Source of the DNA: Gemmiger sp. An87
Lineage (GTDB): Bacteria > Bacillota > Clostridia > Oscillospirales > Ruminococcaceae
Assembly: GCF_002159185.1 (NCBI RefSeq)
Contig: NZ_NFHD01000014.1
Location: 24,476 to 88,475 of the forward strand
Length of the DNA stretch: 64,000 bases
Direction: 5' to 3'
Below are positions 56,215-64,000 of this stretch, in pieces. Numbering within the stretch: position 1 is the stretch's first letter; each line of letters starts with the position of its first letter. The notes under the pieces were generated by a model. It was not told the origin of the DNA. It did not search any database and saw only the letters and a list, made by a program, of their open reading frames with translations. Both the position numbers and the translations under genes were made by a program.

Positions 56215-56679
56215 ATGCTGCAAATCGGAACCCAAGCCCCCGCCTTCACCCTGACCGACAAGGACGGTAAATCTGTAAGCCTTGCGGATTTCAAAGGCCA
56301 AAAGGTGGTACTTTATTTTTATCCCCGGGACAATACCCCCGGCTGCACCCGTCAGGCCTGCGCCTTTGCCTCCCGTCATGCGGATTTTTCCGCCAAGAAC
56401 ACCGTGGTAATCGGCGTAAGCAAGGACAGTGTTGCTTCTCATCTGAAATTTGCCCAGAAATATGATCTGCCCTTTGTGCTGCTTTCCGACCCGGAACTGC
56501 AGGCCATTCAGGCTTATGATGTGTGGAAGGAGAAAAAACTCTACGGCAAGGTAAGCATGGGTGTGGTACGCACCACTTATCTGATTGACGAGGAAGGCGT
56601 GATCCGCTGGGCCAAGGAAAAGGTTAAGCCGGACGAGAACGCCGGTGAACTGTTGGCCCTGCTGGAGCAGGAAAGCTGA
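56215..56679 (+). CDS. bcp: Thiol peroxidase / peroxiredoxin (Bcp/PrxQ)
   Basis: 154 residues. Peroxidatic Cys44 lies in DNTPGCT and resolving Cys49 is five residues later, the BCP/PrxQ spacing. It reduces hydroperoxides using thioredoxin. AAAAGGAG precedes the ATG. Confidence 0.93.
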   Translation: MLQIGTQAPAFTLTDKDGKSVSLADFKGQKVVLYFYPRDNTPGCTRQACAFASRHADFSAKNTVVIGVSKDSVASHLKFAQKYDLPFVLLSDPELQAIQAYDVWKEKKLYGKVSMGVVRTTYLIDEEGVIRWAKEKVKPDENAGELLALLEQES

Positions 56680-56715
56680 TTCTTCCGTTGTGAAACCATT
56701 CTTTTTGATATAACG

Positions 56716-56755
56716 AAAAACTGCCGCACCGGTTTTGCCCGATGCGGCAGTTTTT
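56716..56755. terminator. Bidirectional terminator
   Basis: Arms AAAAACTGCCGCA/TGCGGCAGTTTTT separate bcp and the convergent desulfidase gene. Confidence 0.9.
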
Positions 56756-56797
56756 CTTATGAGAAGAGAGAAAGGGAAAAGAAATAATCAAAGAGTT

Positions 56798-58084
56798 TCA
56801 GCCCCGGTCTTTTTCCATCATGATATCCAGGATGGTCTTGTCGGTAGCAGTCATGCCCGGGTTGCTGATGCGGCCCATATTGCGAATGGCTTTTTCGGGA
56901 GTGGTATCGCAGATGCCGTCGCTGGCACTGACCACAACACCGCCCATAGCCAGGTAAGCACTCATCAGCGCCGCGTTGGATGCAGTGGCCAGTTTCAGCG
57001 CGCAGCCGATCTTGCCGCCGTCACAGATCATACCGGTCAGGTTGCCGCTCATGTTAATGATGGCTGCGCCCATCTGGGCATCGTTGCCGCCCATCAGCCA
57101 GACCATGGCGGCAGAGGCGGAAGCCGCGGCGGACACACCACAGCCACAGGTGGCGCTGAGCTTACCGGTAAACAGCTTGATGTAAACGTTCAGCATATGT
57201 GAAAAGGCCAGTGCCTTTACAGTCGCTTCCTGGCTGGCATTCAGGTGCTTAGCCATCTCCACAACCGGAATGATGGCAGTGATGCCATGGTTGCCGCTGC
57301 CTGCGCTGCTCATGACCGCGTAGGGGCAGCCGGACATACGCCCCTCGGCGCTGGAAGCCACACGGACCATGGTGTTGCTGAACAGGTTGTCGCCCATGGC
57401 GCCCTGCAGCTGAGCCTTCAGGGTGTCGGCAATGCCGATGCCCAACCGGTTTTCCAGGCCGTAGTCCGCAAGGGTCTCGTTCATTTTGGCACCATCCAGC
57501 ATGAAGGCTAATTCCTCTTCAGTGGCGCTGTCCACCAGTTCACGGATTTGCGCAACGGTCATGGTCTTCAGCTTCTCGTGCAGCTCGTCCTCACCGCCCA
57601 CAGTATATTCCTTCTCAAACAATACCTGATTGTTGGCACTGGTGTAAACAATATTGGAATGGGTGTTGCGGATGGTACTGATGCCGATGCCACGGGTGGT
57701 GATAACCTCAGCGTGGGCATACAGCTGGGTTTCCTCTTCCGCGATGGTCACACTCACCTGCTTTTCCTCCACCAGACGGGTGGCTTCCTTGCTCACAATG
57801 GGCGTGATCTCTTCCAGCAGCTGCAGTCCCTTTTCCGGATTTCCCAGGCAGGCACCCAGGGCAGCGGCGTATTTCAGGCCGACCCGGTCAAAGCCGGGAA
57901 TGCCCACCGACATACCGTTTTTATAAACGCCCGGATTCACCTGCATCTTTACCGATACAATCTGCCCACCGATGGCATGGTAGGCATCCGCTGCGGCCAG
58001 GGCCACACACACGGGCTCAGTGCAGCCCAGAGCAGGTACCACTTCCTGATGAAGAAGATCCAGCATTTCCTGTTTTGTAAGCAT
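56798..58084 (-). CDS. UPF0597 / L-cysteine desulfidase (CyuA/YhaM-like) Fe-S lyase
   Basis: 428 residues from [11 protein letters not shown] with AGGAGAG upstream; a longer frame runs through the leader. The family Cys in LGCTEP (Cys21) and cysteines in [13 protein letters not shown] and [10 protein letters not shown] fit the [4Fe-4S] site of serine dehydratase alpha/cysteine desulfidase enzymes. These convert L-cysteine (or serine) to pyruvate, ammonia and sulfide. It is driven leftward from a sigma-54 promoter beside the activator gene, which ties it to the lyase-symporter operon on the other side. Confidence 0.88.
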   Translation of the reverse strand: MLTKQEMLDLLHQEVVPALGCTEPVCVALAAADAYHAIGGQIVSVKMQVNPGVYKNGMSVGIPGFDRVGLKYAAALGACLGNPEKGLQLLEEITPIVSKEATRLVEEKQVSVTIAEEETQLYAHAEVITTRGIGISTIRNTHSNIVYTSANNQVLFEKEYTVGGEDELHEKLKTMTVAQIRELVDSATEEELAFMLDGAKMNETLADYGLENRLGIGIADTLKAQLQGAMGDNLFSNTMVRVASSAEGRMSGCPYAVMSSAGSGNHGITAIIPVVEMAKHLNASQEATVKALAFSHMLNVYIKLFTGKLSATCGCGVSAAASASAAMVWLMGGNDAQMGAAIINMSGNLTGMICDGGKIGCALKLATASNAALMSAYLAMGGVVVSASDGICDTTPEKAIRNMGRISNPGMTATDKTILDIMMEKDRG

Positions 58085-58154
58085 TTTGTTCGCTCTCCTT
58101 TTTCCTGTTATGTTCTGCCGCCGTATCGCGATTTGATTTCTCTGCTCCCATTGT

Positions 58155-58171
58155 AGCAAGAATCATGCCAA
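58155..58171 (-). promoter_or_regulatory. Sigma-54 promoter of the desulfidase gene
   Basis: On the minus strand TGGCAT-N5-TTGCT matches the -24/-12 consensus TGGCAC-N5-TTGCW with one change, 71-87 bases before the desulfidase ATG. Confidence 0.8.
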
Positions 58172-58213
58172 CATTGCCGATGTACGAAGAAACATTTCTG
58201 CGGGAATTTCTTC

Positions 58214-58242
58214 TTGACAAAAAGGATGGAATAGGTTAAAAA
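58214..58242 (+). promoter_or_regulatory. Sigma-A promoter of the activator gene
   Basis: TTGACA (58214-58219) and TAAAAA (58237-58242), 17 apart, would drive the activator; ATTGGTT boxes lie just downstream. Confidence 0.55.
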
Positions 58243-58252
58243 CGAAAGCATA

Positions 58253-58281
58253 ATTGGTTTATTTGGTTGAAAGAATTGGTT
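58253..58281 (+). promoter_or_regulatory. ATTGGTT repeats, probable activator-binding sites
   Basis: TTGGTT occurs at 58254, 58263 and 58276. The outer two, as ATTGGTT, are 22 bp apart, two helical turns. They lie 83-115 bases from the leftward -24 element, normal for sigma-54 enhancer sites, and overlap the activator leader, suggesting autoregulation. Confidence 0.55.
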
Positions 58282-58296
58282 ACAGGAGAGTTGTTC

Positions 58297-60408
58297 ATGA
58301 AAAACATTGCTGTAATTTCCTGGGACCCGCTGGCAGGCCGGTTTTACGGCAAACAGGTAAAAGACCTGTTTGGAGACCAGGTAAGCGTACAGGTCTACAG
58401 CGTACGCGACGGGTCCGTGAATCAGCTGCCCCGGCGGCGCTATGATTTGTATATGACTTCCACCGACGCCTTTGAGTCCGGCAACGATTTACGTCAGTAT
58501 CTGCCTTTGGATGCGGAGATTACCGAGATCGAACTGACCTTTTTGTGGGATGTGGTGCGCCGTCTGCAGAAACTCCCTGCCGGAAGCCGGGTATTGTTTG
58601 TCAATCTGAGCGATAAGATGAGTCGCGAAGCGGTGAGCCGGTTGAATCAGCTGGGCGTGAATCAGCTGCAGTTTGATCTGTATCATCCGGGCTGCCCGGA
58701 ACCGGACATGGCGCTTTATGATTATGTAATTACGCCCAGCGAGCAGCGCTATGTTCCGGAAGGCGCGAAGGAAATTATTGATATCGGCCAGCGCGTCTGC
58801 ACCAGCGCCACCATGACCGAAGCCGCTTTGAAGCTGGGCCTGGAGGATCTGCTGGAAACGCCCCGGTTCCACCATTATCAGGAGATCGTAGCCACCAACA
58901 CCTACAGCTTTGACCGACTGTTCAACCGCAGCCGCCGGCTGGAAAGCCAGTTCGATATTCTGATGGACATTCTGGACGAAGGGCTGGTGGGCGTGAATGA
59001 GAAGGGCGAAGTATTCGCCTGCAACAAAAAGCTGGAGCAGATCACCCAGGTAAGCAACTCCCTGGCGCTGCATCGCCGGGCCAGCGATGTGTATCCCTTT
59101 ATTCCCTTCAAACAATGCCTGAAAAGCAAGGAGGCAATTCCCGCCAAGGTTGTGCGGGCAGGTGGCACCAACCTTACTGTGACCGTTGCTCCGGTACTGC
59201 GGGGCGGGGTCTGCCTGGGTGCATTCGCCACGGTCCAGCGTTTCAGCGACGCAGAGCAACGGCAAAACGAATTGCGCAGTCAGTTGAGTCCCAAGGGATA
59301 CCGGGCCAAATACACCTTTGAAAATGTAATCGGCGACTCCCCTGCAATCCGGCGGACCATCGAGATTCTGAAAAAGATGGCAGCCACCTCCCTACCTGTT
59401 CTGCTGATTGGCGAAACCGGCACCGGCAAGGAGTTGTTCGCCCATGCGGTGCACAATGCATCCCCCCGGGCACAGGGACTTTTTGTGGCCATCAACTGTG
59501 CGGCCATGCCTGAAAATCTTCTGGAAAGCGAACTGTTCGGTTATGAAGATGGCGCCTTTACCGGAGCGCGGAGAGGCGGAAAGCCCGGCTTGTTCGAATT
59601 CGCGCACCAGGGCACCCTGTTTTTGGACGAGGTGGAGGGCATGAGCCCTGCACTGCAGTGCAAATTACTGCGTGTGCTGCAGGAACACGAAATCATGCCG
59701 GTGGGAGGTAACCGAATCATCCGAGTGGACGTGCGCATTGTAGCCGCCACCAATGAGGACCTGGAGCAGCGTGTGGAGGAAGGCAGCTTCCGCCGGGACC
59801 TGTACTACCGGCTGAACACCCTGCCCGCCCTCATCCCTCCGCTGCGCCAGCGGGAGGGTGATTTACTGCTGCTCATTGAGTATTTCCGCAAGAAAAGCGG
59901 CGTGGAATTCACCCTTTCTCCGGAGCTGAAACAGATGCTGCTGGCCCATCAGTGGGGGGGAAACATCCGGGAGCTGCGCAACGTGGTGGAATATTTCAGC
60001 TACACCGGCAGCCAGGTTATCACGCCGGAGGACCTGCCTCCCACCTTTCACTATCTGCCTGCCGGAAGCACCAGTGGCAGGCTTTCACCCGCAGTAAGCG
60101 TGGCGGCGGCAGTTCCAGCCTCTTCGCCGGAACCGGTCTCCCCTCCGCCTCAGTTGAGCGAAGAGCAGTGGATGGTTCTGCAGCTGATTCACCAGGCTGC
60201 ACGCCAGGGCCGTCCCGCCGGGCGAGACAGTCTTCTCGCTGCCGCCCGGCAGATGAATCGACCGCTCTCCCAGCAACAGGTCCGCCGCCTGATGAGTGAG
60301 CTGGCCAAATTGGGCTATCTGCGCATTGAGCGTGGGCGCGGCGGCAGCCATCTGACCGAAGAAGGCCTTCGATTGCTGGCCGATCATCCAACTAACAACC
60401 AATTGTGA
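58297..60408 (+). CDS. Sigma-54-dependent activator with PrpR-like N-terminus, PAS and winged-helix end
   Basis: 703 residues. Order: PrpR_N-like domain (about 1-190), PAS domain (about 215-320, ILMDILDEGLVGVNEKGEVF), AAA+ domain with Walker A GETGTGKE (372-379), sigma-54 contact loop GAFTGA (419-424) and FLDEVEGM, then a Pro/Ser linker. The last 80 residues form a winged-helix-like domain (SQQQVRRLMSELAKLGYLRIERGRGG) rather than the usual Fis-type helix-turn-helix. It sits between two sigma-54 promoters, so it should activate both; the inducer is probably the amino acid or a breakdown product. Confidence 0.93.
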   Translation: MKNIAVISWDPLAGRFYGKQVKDLFGDQVSVQVYSVRDGSVNQLPRRRYDLYMTSTDAFESGNDLRQYLPLDAEITEIELTFLWDVVRRLQKLPAGSRVLFVNLSDKMSREAVSRLNQLGVNQLQFDLYHPGCPEPDMALYDYVITPSEQRYVPEGAKEIIDIGQRVCTSATMTEAALKLGLEDLLETPRFHHYQEIVATNTYSFDRLFNRSRRLESQFDILMDILDEGLVGVNEKGEVFACNKKLEQITQVSNSLALHRRASDVYPFIPFKQCLKSKEAIPAKVVRAGGTNLTVTVAPVLRGGVCLGAFATVQRFSDAEQRQNELRSQLSPKGYRAKYTFENVIGDSPAIRRTIEILKKMAATSLPVLLIGETGTGKELFAHAVHNASPRAQGLFVAINCAAMPENLLESELFGYEDGAFTGARRGGKPGLFEFAHQGTLFLDEVEGMSPALQCKLLRVLQEHEIMPVGGNRIIRVDVRIVAATNEDLEQRVEEGSFRRDLYYRLNTLPALIPPLRQREGDLLLLIEYFRKKSGVEFTLSPELKQMLLAHQWGGNIRELRNVVEYFSYTGSQVITPEDLPPTFHYLPAGSTSGRLSPAVSVAAAVPASSPEPVSPPPQLSEEQWMVLQLIHQAARQGRPAGRDSLLAAARQMNRPLSQQQVRRLMSELAKLGYLRIERGRGGSHLTEEGLRLLADHPTNNQL

Positions 60409-60460
60409 CCATTTAATCCATAATTATTTCAAAAACGACCAATATTCCCTATCTATTGGT
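60398..60460 (+). promoter_or_regulatory. Candidate upstream activating sites of the lyase operon
   Basis: ACCAATTGTGACCATTTAAT (60398-60417, the second copy of the 56160 20-mer) and an inverted repeat ACCAATA-N9-TATTGGT (60438-60460) lie 200-260 bases upstream of the -24 element. The same ATTGGT/ACCAAT core recurs before the activator gene. Confidence 0.55.
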
Positions 60461-60501
60461 TAACCATTTTTGAATATCGATCCCCTTTTATATAAGGAAC
60501 A

Positions 60502-60545
60502 GGCCGGTACCGCGTGATGCTTTCTGCGGACCGGCCCGTTTTTCT
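60502..60545 (+). terminator. Terminator of the activator gene
   Basis: Arms GGCCGGT-CCGC and GCGG-ACCGGCC (one bulge) are followed by T5. It isolates the activator from the lyase operon in the 325-base gap, which otherwise holds the activating sites and the sigma-54 promoter. Confidence 0.85.
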
Positions 60546-60658
60546 TATTCCCAAACAATTCCCCATTGCGTGAAATCCGCCGTCAATCTGCTGCAAAGTG
60601 TAGTCCTAAAACCGTTAAAACGCCAAAATAGCTGGTAACACCGTCCACATTTTCGCTT

Positions 60659-60675
60659 TTGGCACGCCCCTTGCT
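60659..60675 (+). promoter_or_regulatory. Sigma-54 promoter of the C-S lyase operon
   Basis: TGGCACGCCCCTTGCT is a full match to TGGCACG-N4-TTGCW, 60-75 bases before the lyase ATG. Confidence 0.93.
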
Positions 60676-60733
60676 ATAATCTGGTCAGAGAAACGTGGCC
60701 GAGTGCCCAAACAGAAAGGCAGGAACCGATTTT

Positions 60734-61903
60734 ATGAAATACGATTTTGACACCGTTGTGGATCGCAGCAAAAACAATGCCGCCAAGTACGATGAACGAA
60801 TCAAGAAATTCGGCACCGACAAGGTAATTCCCCTGTGGATTGCGGATATGGACTTCAAGTCGCCCCAGCCGGTAATTGATGCTCTGACTGCCCGAGCCCA
60901 GGAAGGCATCTGGGGTTACACCAGCCGTCCGGCCAGTTACTTTGAGGCCATCTGCAACTGGCAGCAGCGCCGCCATGGCTGGACCATCGACCGCAGCCTG
61001 GTGAGCTGGAGCCTGGGCGTTGTGCCCGCACTGAGCATGCTGGTAAAGCTGTTCACTCCGGAAGGCAGCAAGGTGCTGATCCAGACCCCTGTTTACGGTG
61101 AGTTCTACGACGTGACCGAAGCCTGGAACCGCACCGTGGTGGAGAATCAGCTGGTGGAAAAGGACGGCAAGTGGACCGTGGACTGGGAAGACTTTGAGTC
61201 CAAGCTGCCCCAGGTGAGCATGTTCCTGCTGTGCAGTCCTCACAATCCCCTGGGTATCGTATGGACCCGCGAAGAGCTGACCCGTATGACCGACCTGTGC
61301 CGCAAATACGGTGTGCTGATGGTTTCCGACGAGATTCATTCCGACCTGATCTTCCACGGCAAGACCCATATCCCCACCGCCAGCCTGTCTGAGCAGGTGG
61401 CCGGTGAAGTGATCAGCTGCATTTCCGGCACCAAAACCTTCAACCTGGCGGGCCTGCAGGCCTCCACCACCGTATTCCCCAACATGCGGATGAAGGAGCT
61501 TTATGACAAAGCCTGGATGAACATGGACATCCATCGAAACAACGCCTTCAGTCTGACCGCCATGGAGGCCGCATTCAATGAAGGCGAGGAATGGCTGGAT
61601 CAGCTGCTGGAGTACATCGACGGCAACTTCAACTTCATTCGGGATTACTGCGCCGCTCACATTCCCCAGATCAAACCCAATCTGCCGGACGCTACCTACC
61701 TGGTCTGGTTGGACTGTCGTGATCTGGGCATGACGAACGAAGAACTGCGCCGCTTCATGATTGAAAAAGCAGGTCTTGGCCTGAACGAGGGCTGGAGCTT
61801 CGGCCGAAGCCTGAACGGTTTCATGCGTTTGAACGCCGCCTGCTCCCGCAAGGTTCTGGAACAGGCCATGAAGCAGCTGGAAGAGGCCGTGAAGGCATTA
61901 TAA
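60734..61903 (+). CDS. patB: PatB/MalY-family PLP-dependent C-S beta-lyase
   Basis: 389 residues from MKYDFDTVVDRSK, the PatB/MalY start. The motif PLWIADMDFKSPQPV, the substrate-site Tyr region, CSPHNPLG, DEIHSDL and the PLP lysine (Lys234 in SGTKTFNLAG) are all seen. Family members cleave cystathionine, cysteine or S-conjugates to pyruvate, ammonia and a thiol. It is the first gene of the sigma-54 operon, so degradation rather than methionine synthesis is likely. Confidence 0.93.
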   Translation: MKYDFDTVVDRSKNNAAKYDERIKKFGTDKVIPLWIADMDFKSPQPVIDALTARAQEGIWGYTSRPASYFEAICNWQQRRHGWTIDRSLVSWSLGVVPALSMLVKLFTPEGSKVLIQTPVYGEFYDVTEAWNRTVVENQLVEKDGKWTVDWEDFESKLPQVSMFLLCSPHNPLGIVWTREELTRMTDLCRKYGVLMVSDEIHSDLIFHGKTHIPTASLSEQVAGEVISCISGTKTFNLAGLQASTTVFPNMRMKELYDKAWMNMDIHRNNAFSLTAMEAAFNEGEEWLDQLLEYIDGNFNFIRDYCAAHIPQIKPNLPDATYLVWLDCRDLGMTNEELRRFMIEKAGLGLNEGWSFGRSLNGFMRLNAACSRKVLEQAMKQLEEAVKAL

Positions 61904-61955
61904 CCCGTAACAACGTTCCGTGCGGACGGGACGATAAAGGAAAAGGAGAATCATC

Positions 61956-63221
61956 ATGTCTAACACTACCACCAAGAAAGCGTCCTTGTGGCAGCAGTAC
62001 AAACTTCCCATCCTGCTGCTGGGCGGCATCGGCATCGGTTCCATCATCGGCGTGGTCTCCCCCAGCCTGGGTCAGGCTCTGAAGCCTGTGGGCCAGATCT
62101 TTTTGAACCTGATGTTCACCATCGTTGTACCGTTGGTATTTGTATCCATCGCTTCCGCCGTTGGCAGCATGGCCAACATGAAGCGTCTGGGCAAAATTCT
62201 GGGCAGCACTATCTTCAGCTTCCTGGCCACCGGTGCCATTGCCGGCGTCTGCGTTCTGGTATGGGTCAATCTGTTCAGCCCCTCCGCCGGAACCAACATT
62301 CAGATGGGCACCAGCGAAATGGGTGAAATGCAGAGCGTGAGCGATATGATCGTCGGTTCTCTCACCGTGGATGATTTCTCCGGCCTGCTGAGCAAGGATC
62401 ACATGCTGCCGCTGATCATCTTTGCTATTCTGTTTGGCTTCTGTGTTTCCGCCTGCGGCGGCGATGAAAGCCCGGTGGGCAAGCTGCTGTCCAACCTGAA
62501 TGAAGTCATCATGAAGTTCATCGGCCTGATCATGGCCATTGCCCCCATCGGTCTGGGTGCCTATTTTGCCAACCTGGTAGCCGAGTACGGCCCCCAGATC
62601 ATCGGCGACTACGGCCGTTCCATGGTGGTTTACTACCCCCTGTGCCTGCTGTATGTGGTGGTATTCTTCCCCCTGTATGCTTTCTTTGCCGCCGGTAAGC
62701 TGGGTGTAAAACGGATGCTGAAATACATTTTCACCCCCGCTGTGACCGCCTTTGCCACCCAGAGCTCTGCCGCAACTCTGCCCGTTAACAAAGAAACCTG
62801 CGATAAGATCGGCGTTCCCAAGGACGTGAGTGACCTGGTTCTGCCCATGGGCTGCACCATGCATATGGATGGCTCTGTGCTGAGCTCCATTACAAAAATT
62901 GCCTTCCTGTTCGGCGTGTTCAACATGTCTTTCACCGGCGTGAGCACCTATGCCATGGCTATTGTGGTTGCGATTCTGTCCGCATTCGTTCTGTCCGGTG
63001 CTCCCGGCGGCGGCCTGGTTGGCGAGATGCTCATCGTAAGCATGTTCGGCTTCCCCGCCGAGGCCTTCCCCCTGATCGCCACCTTGGGCTTCCTGTTTGA
63101 CCCCGCTGCCACCTGCCTGAACGCCTCCGGCGATACCATCGCTTCCATGATGGTAGCCCGTATGGTCGAGGGCAAGGACTGGCTGGTAAAGGCCGTGAAG
63201 GCAAAGGGCGAAGCCGCTTAA
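61956..63221 (+). CDS. Dicarboxylate/amino-acid:cation symporter (DAACS)
   Basis: 421 residues with about eight membrane helices plus re-entrant loops: FLNLMFTIVVPLVFVSIASAVGSMANMKRLGKILG, the serine-rich hairpin FATQSSAATLPVN, MGCTMHMDGSV and LDPAATCLNASGDT-like ending (here FDPAATCLNASGDT). The TLPVN and CLNASGD motifs resemble serine/threonine or cystine transporters of this family (SstT, TcyP) as well as glutamate carriers. Its operon with a C-S lyase suggests cystine/cysteine or serine import. It starts 53 bases past the lyase. Confidence 0.92.
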   Translation: MSNTTTKKASLWQQYKLPILLLGGIGIGSIIGVVSPSLGQALKPVGQIFLNLMFTIVVPLVFVSIASAVGSMANMKRLGKILGSTIFSFLATGAIAGVCVLVWVNLFSPSAGTNIQMGTSEMGEMQSVSDMIVGSLTVDDFSGLLSKDHMLPLIIFAILFGFCVSACGGDESPVGKLLSNLNEVIMKFIGLIMAIAPIGLGAYFANLVAEYGPQIIGDYGRSMVVYYPLCLLYVVVFFPLYAFFAAGKLGVKRMLKYIFTPAVTAFATQSSAATLPVNKETCDKIGVPKDVSDLVLPMGCTMHMDGSVLSSITKIAFLFGVFNMSFTGVSTYAMAIVVAILSAFVLSGAPGGGLVGEMLIVSMFGFPAEAFPLIATLGFLFDPAATCLNASGDTIASMMVARMVEGKDWLVKAVKAKGEAA

Positions 63222-63250
63222 TCGGAACCGGCCTCAAAACCTATTGCTTT

Positions 63251-63278
63251 TTGACTGCAAAGTTGCTATAGTTATAGA
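63251..63278 (+). promoter_or_regulatory. Possible ridA promoter
   Basis: TTGACT (63251-63256)-N16-TATAGA (63273-63278) precedes ridA. A small hairpin (CATTAT-TGTG/CACATAATG) lies between it and the ribosome site AAGGAGG. ridA may therefore have its own start as well as readthrough from the symporter. Confidence 0.5.
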
Positions 63279-63355
63279 CGTAGTTAAGCAGCTTCATTAT
63301 TGTGTTTTTCACATAATGGACTGCCCTAAGATTTGATCCAAGGAGGACTTCTATC

Positions 63356-63724
63356 ATGACTATCATTGATACCAAAAACGCTCCCGGCGCCATTGGCCCC
63401 TACTCTCAGGGTTTTGTTGTGGGTGATCTGGTGATCACCTCCGGCCAGCTGCCTGTTGACCCCGCTACCGGCACCATGCCCGAAGGCATCGCTGCTCAGG
63501 CTGAGTGGAGCTGCAAGAACGTTGGCGCCATTCTGGAGGCTGCCGGTTCCGGCCTGGACAAGGTCGTGAAGACCACCTGCTTCCTGGCCAACATGAGCGA
63601 CTTTGCCGCCTTCAACGAAGTGTACGCCAAGTACTTCACCTCCAAGCCCGCCCGTAGCTGCGTGGCCGTGAAGGACCTGCCCAAGGGCGCACTGTGCGAG
63701 ATCGAAGCCATCGCTGAGAAGTAA
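63356..63724 (+). CDS. ridA: RidA enamine/imine deaminase
   Basis: 122 residues of the RidA/YjgF family: APGAIGPYSQGFVVGDLVITSGQLPVDPATG (in parts), the conserved Arg in KPARSCVAVKDLPKGALCEIEAIA. RidA hydrolyses 2-aminoacrylate, the reactive enamine released by cysteine and serine lyases, so its place beside the PatB lyase and desulfidase is functionally coherent. Confidence 0.95.
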   Translation: MTIIDTKNAPGAIGPYSQGFVVGDLVITSGQLPVDPATGTMPEGIAAQAEWSCKNVGAILEAAGSGLDKVVKTTCFLANMSDFAAFNEVYAKYFTSKPARSCVAVKDLPKGALCEIEAIAEK

Positions 63725-63737
63725 TCTCCGCCTTTTA

Positions 63738-63772
63738 AATATCCCCCGGTCTTACAGCCGGGGGATATTTTT
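63738..63772 (+). terminator. Terminator after ridA
   Basis: Arms AATATCCCCCGG/CCGGGGGATATT are followed by T5. Confidence 0.88.
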
Positions 63773-63804
63773 ATATGTGTCGTTCAGGCGTTTTGTTTGA
63801 AACG

Positions 63805-63840
63805 AAAAAAATCCGCAAGCCTTTCAGCTTACGGATTTTT
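63805..63840. terminator. Hairpin terminator near the right edge
   Basis: Arms AAAAATCCGCAAGC/GCTTACGGATTTTT (one mismatch) have T-runs on both strands. On the minus strand it follows the tRNA-like 3 prime end at 63842. Confidence 0.75.
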
Positions 63841-63841
63841 C

Positions 63842-63985
63842 TGGCGGAAAGAGAGGGATTTGGAAATCTTTGCTGCGCAAAGCTTCCCGCACTTGGAGCA
63901 TAGCCCCGGCGCGCAGATCGCCTAAAAACCTGCCACCGGCAGGTTTTCTTCACGGCAATCACCCTTTCGGGTTCGAATCCCCGGT
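63842..63985. other. tRNA-like fragments at the right edge
   Basis: The minus strand at 63842-63862 reads AATCCCTCTCTTTCCGCCA, the T-stem/acceptor/CCA end of a tRNA-Ser-like gene, but no matching 5 prime half follows. The plus strand at 63969-63985 reads GGGTTCGAATCCCC, a T-arm. Between them are two hairpins (CTTTGC/GCAAAG and AACCTGCC/GGCAGGTT). No complete tRNA folds here; it may be a decayed tRNA, an attachment-site remnant or part of a repeat cut by the window end. Confidence 0.35.
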
Positions 63986-64000
63986 TAACTTTTTTCAAAA

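Noticed and set aside
63771..63998. 75-codon minus-strand frame at the right edge
   Set aside because: Runs through a terminator and tRNA-like fragments; no ribosome site.

Overview
The window looks like chromosomal DNA from a gut-type anaerobic Clostridia, most likely an Oscillospirales/Ruminococcaceae relative. Reasons seen here: moderately high GC, Shine-Dalgarno AGGAGG-like sites before most genes, several TTG/GTG starts, a T-box before alaS, a CIRCE operator before groES-groEL, reverse rubrerythrin and bcp for oxygen defence, and abundant Fe-S/flavin oxidoreductases. No ribosomal RNA, CRISPR array, insertion sequence or prophage was found, and only a possible tRNA-derived fragment at the right edge.

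Layout. 1-11.8 kb is a mostly leftward housekeeping block: groES-groEL (CIRCE), a class B penicillin-binding protein, T-box-alaS, hinT, a broken apt (in-frame TGA), comEC, holA and an RNase M5-like gene. 12-16.4 kb is a rightward two-component system plus ABC transporter of the antimicrobial-peptide-sensing (Bce-like) kind. 16.4-25.5 kb carries a lipid kinase, a DUF421 membrane protein, rubrerythrin, a Gx/ECF-type membrane protein, a DUF4358 lipoprotein-MBOAT-DHHW surface acylation set and a PhoP/PhoR-like pair. 25.5-36.2 kb holds an ABC-F ATPase, hydrolases, a Cys-rich small protein, gpsA, a SGNH surface hydrolase with a Pro-Thr tail, an alanine symporter and a split chromate transporter with divergent LysR regulator. 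37-43.3 kb is a MacAB-type efflux set with its own two-component system and 11-bp-phased repeats in front of macA.

Two regions stand out. (1) 43.3-51.3 kb: a TetR-type regulator divergent from an operon with a flavodoxin-like reductase carrying a zinc ribbon, a NuoG-like/GltD-like electron-input protein (interrupted by one extra A in an A7 run), a 912-residue NuoF-like/ferredoxin/FAD-reductase fusion, a small membrane protein and a PhlG/phloretin-hydrolase-like C-C hydrolase. It reads as an NADPH-to-flavin reductive pathway for an aromatic or enone substrate followed by hydrolytic C-C cleavage. (2) 56.8-63.7 kb: a sigma-54 activator flanked by two -24/-12 promoters, one reading left into a cysteine desulfidase/UPF0597 gene and one reading right into a PatB-like C-S lyase and an amino-acid symporter, followed by ridA. 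Repeated ATTGGT/ACCAAT boxes lie at enhancer distance. I infer a sigma-54 controlled uptake and degradation system for cysteine or a related thiol/hydroxy amino acid.

51.4-56.7 kb between these holds a NYN-domain protein, glgX, an ArsC-like protein lacking its cysteine, a GNAT enzyme, yaaA and bcp. All assignments come from reading motifs and order in this sequence; no database search was run.
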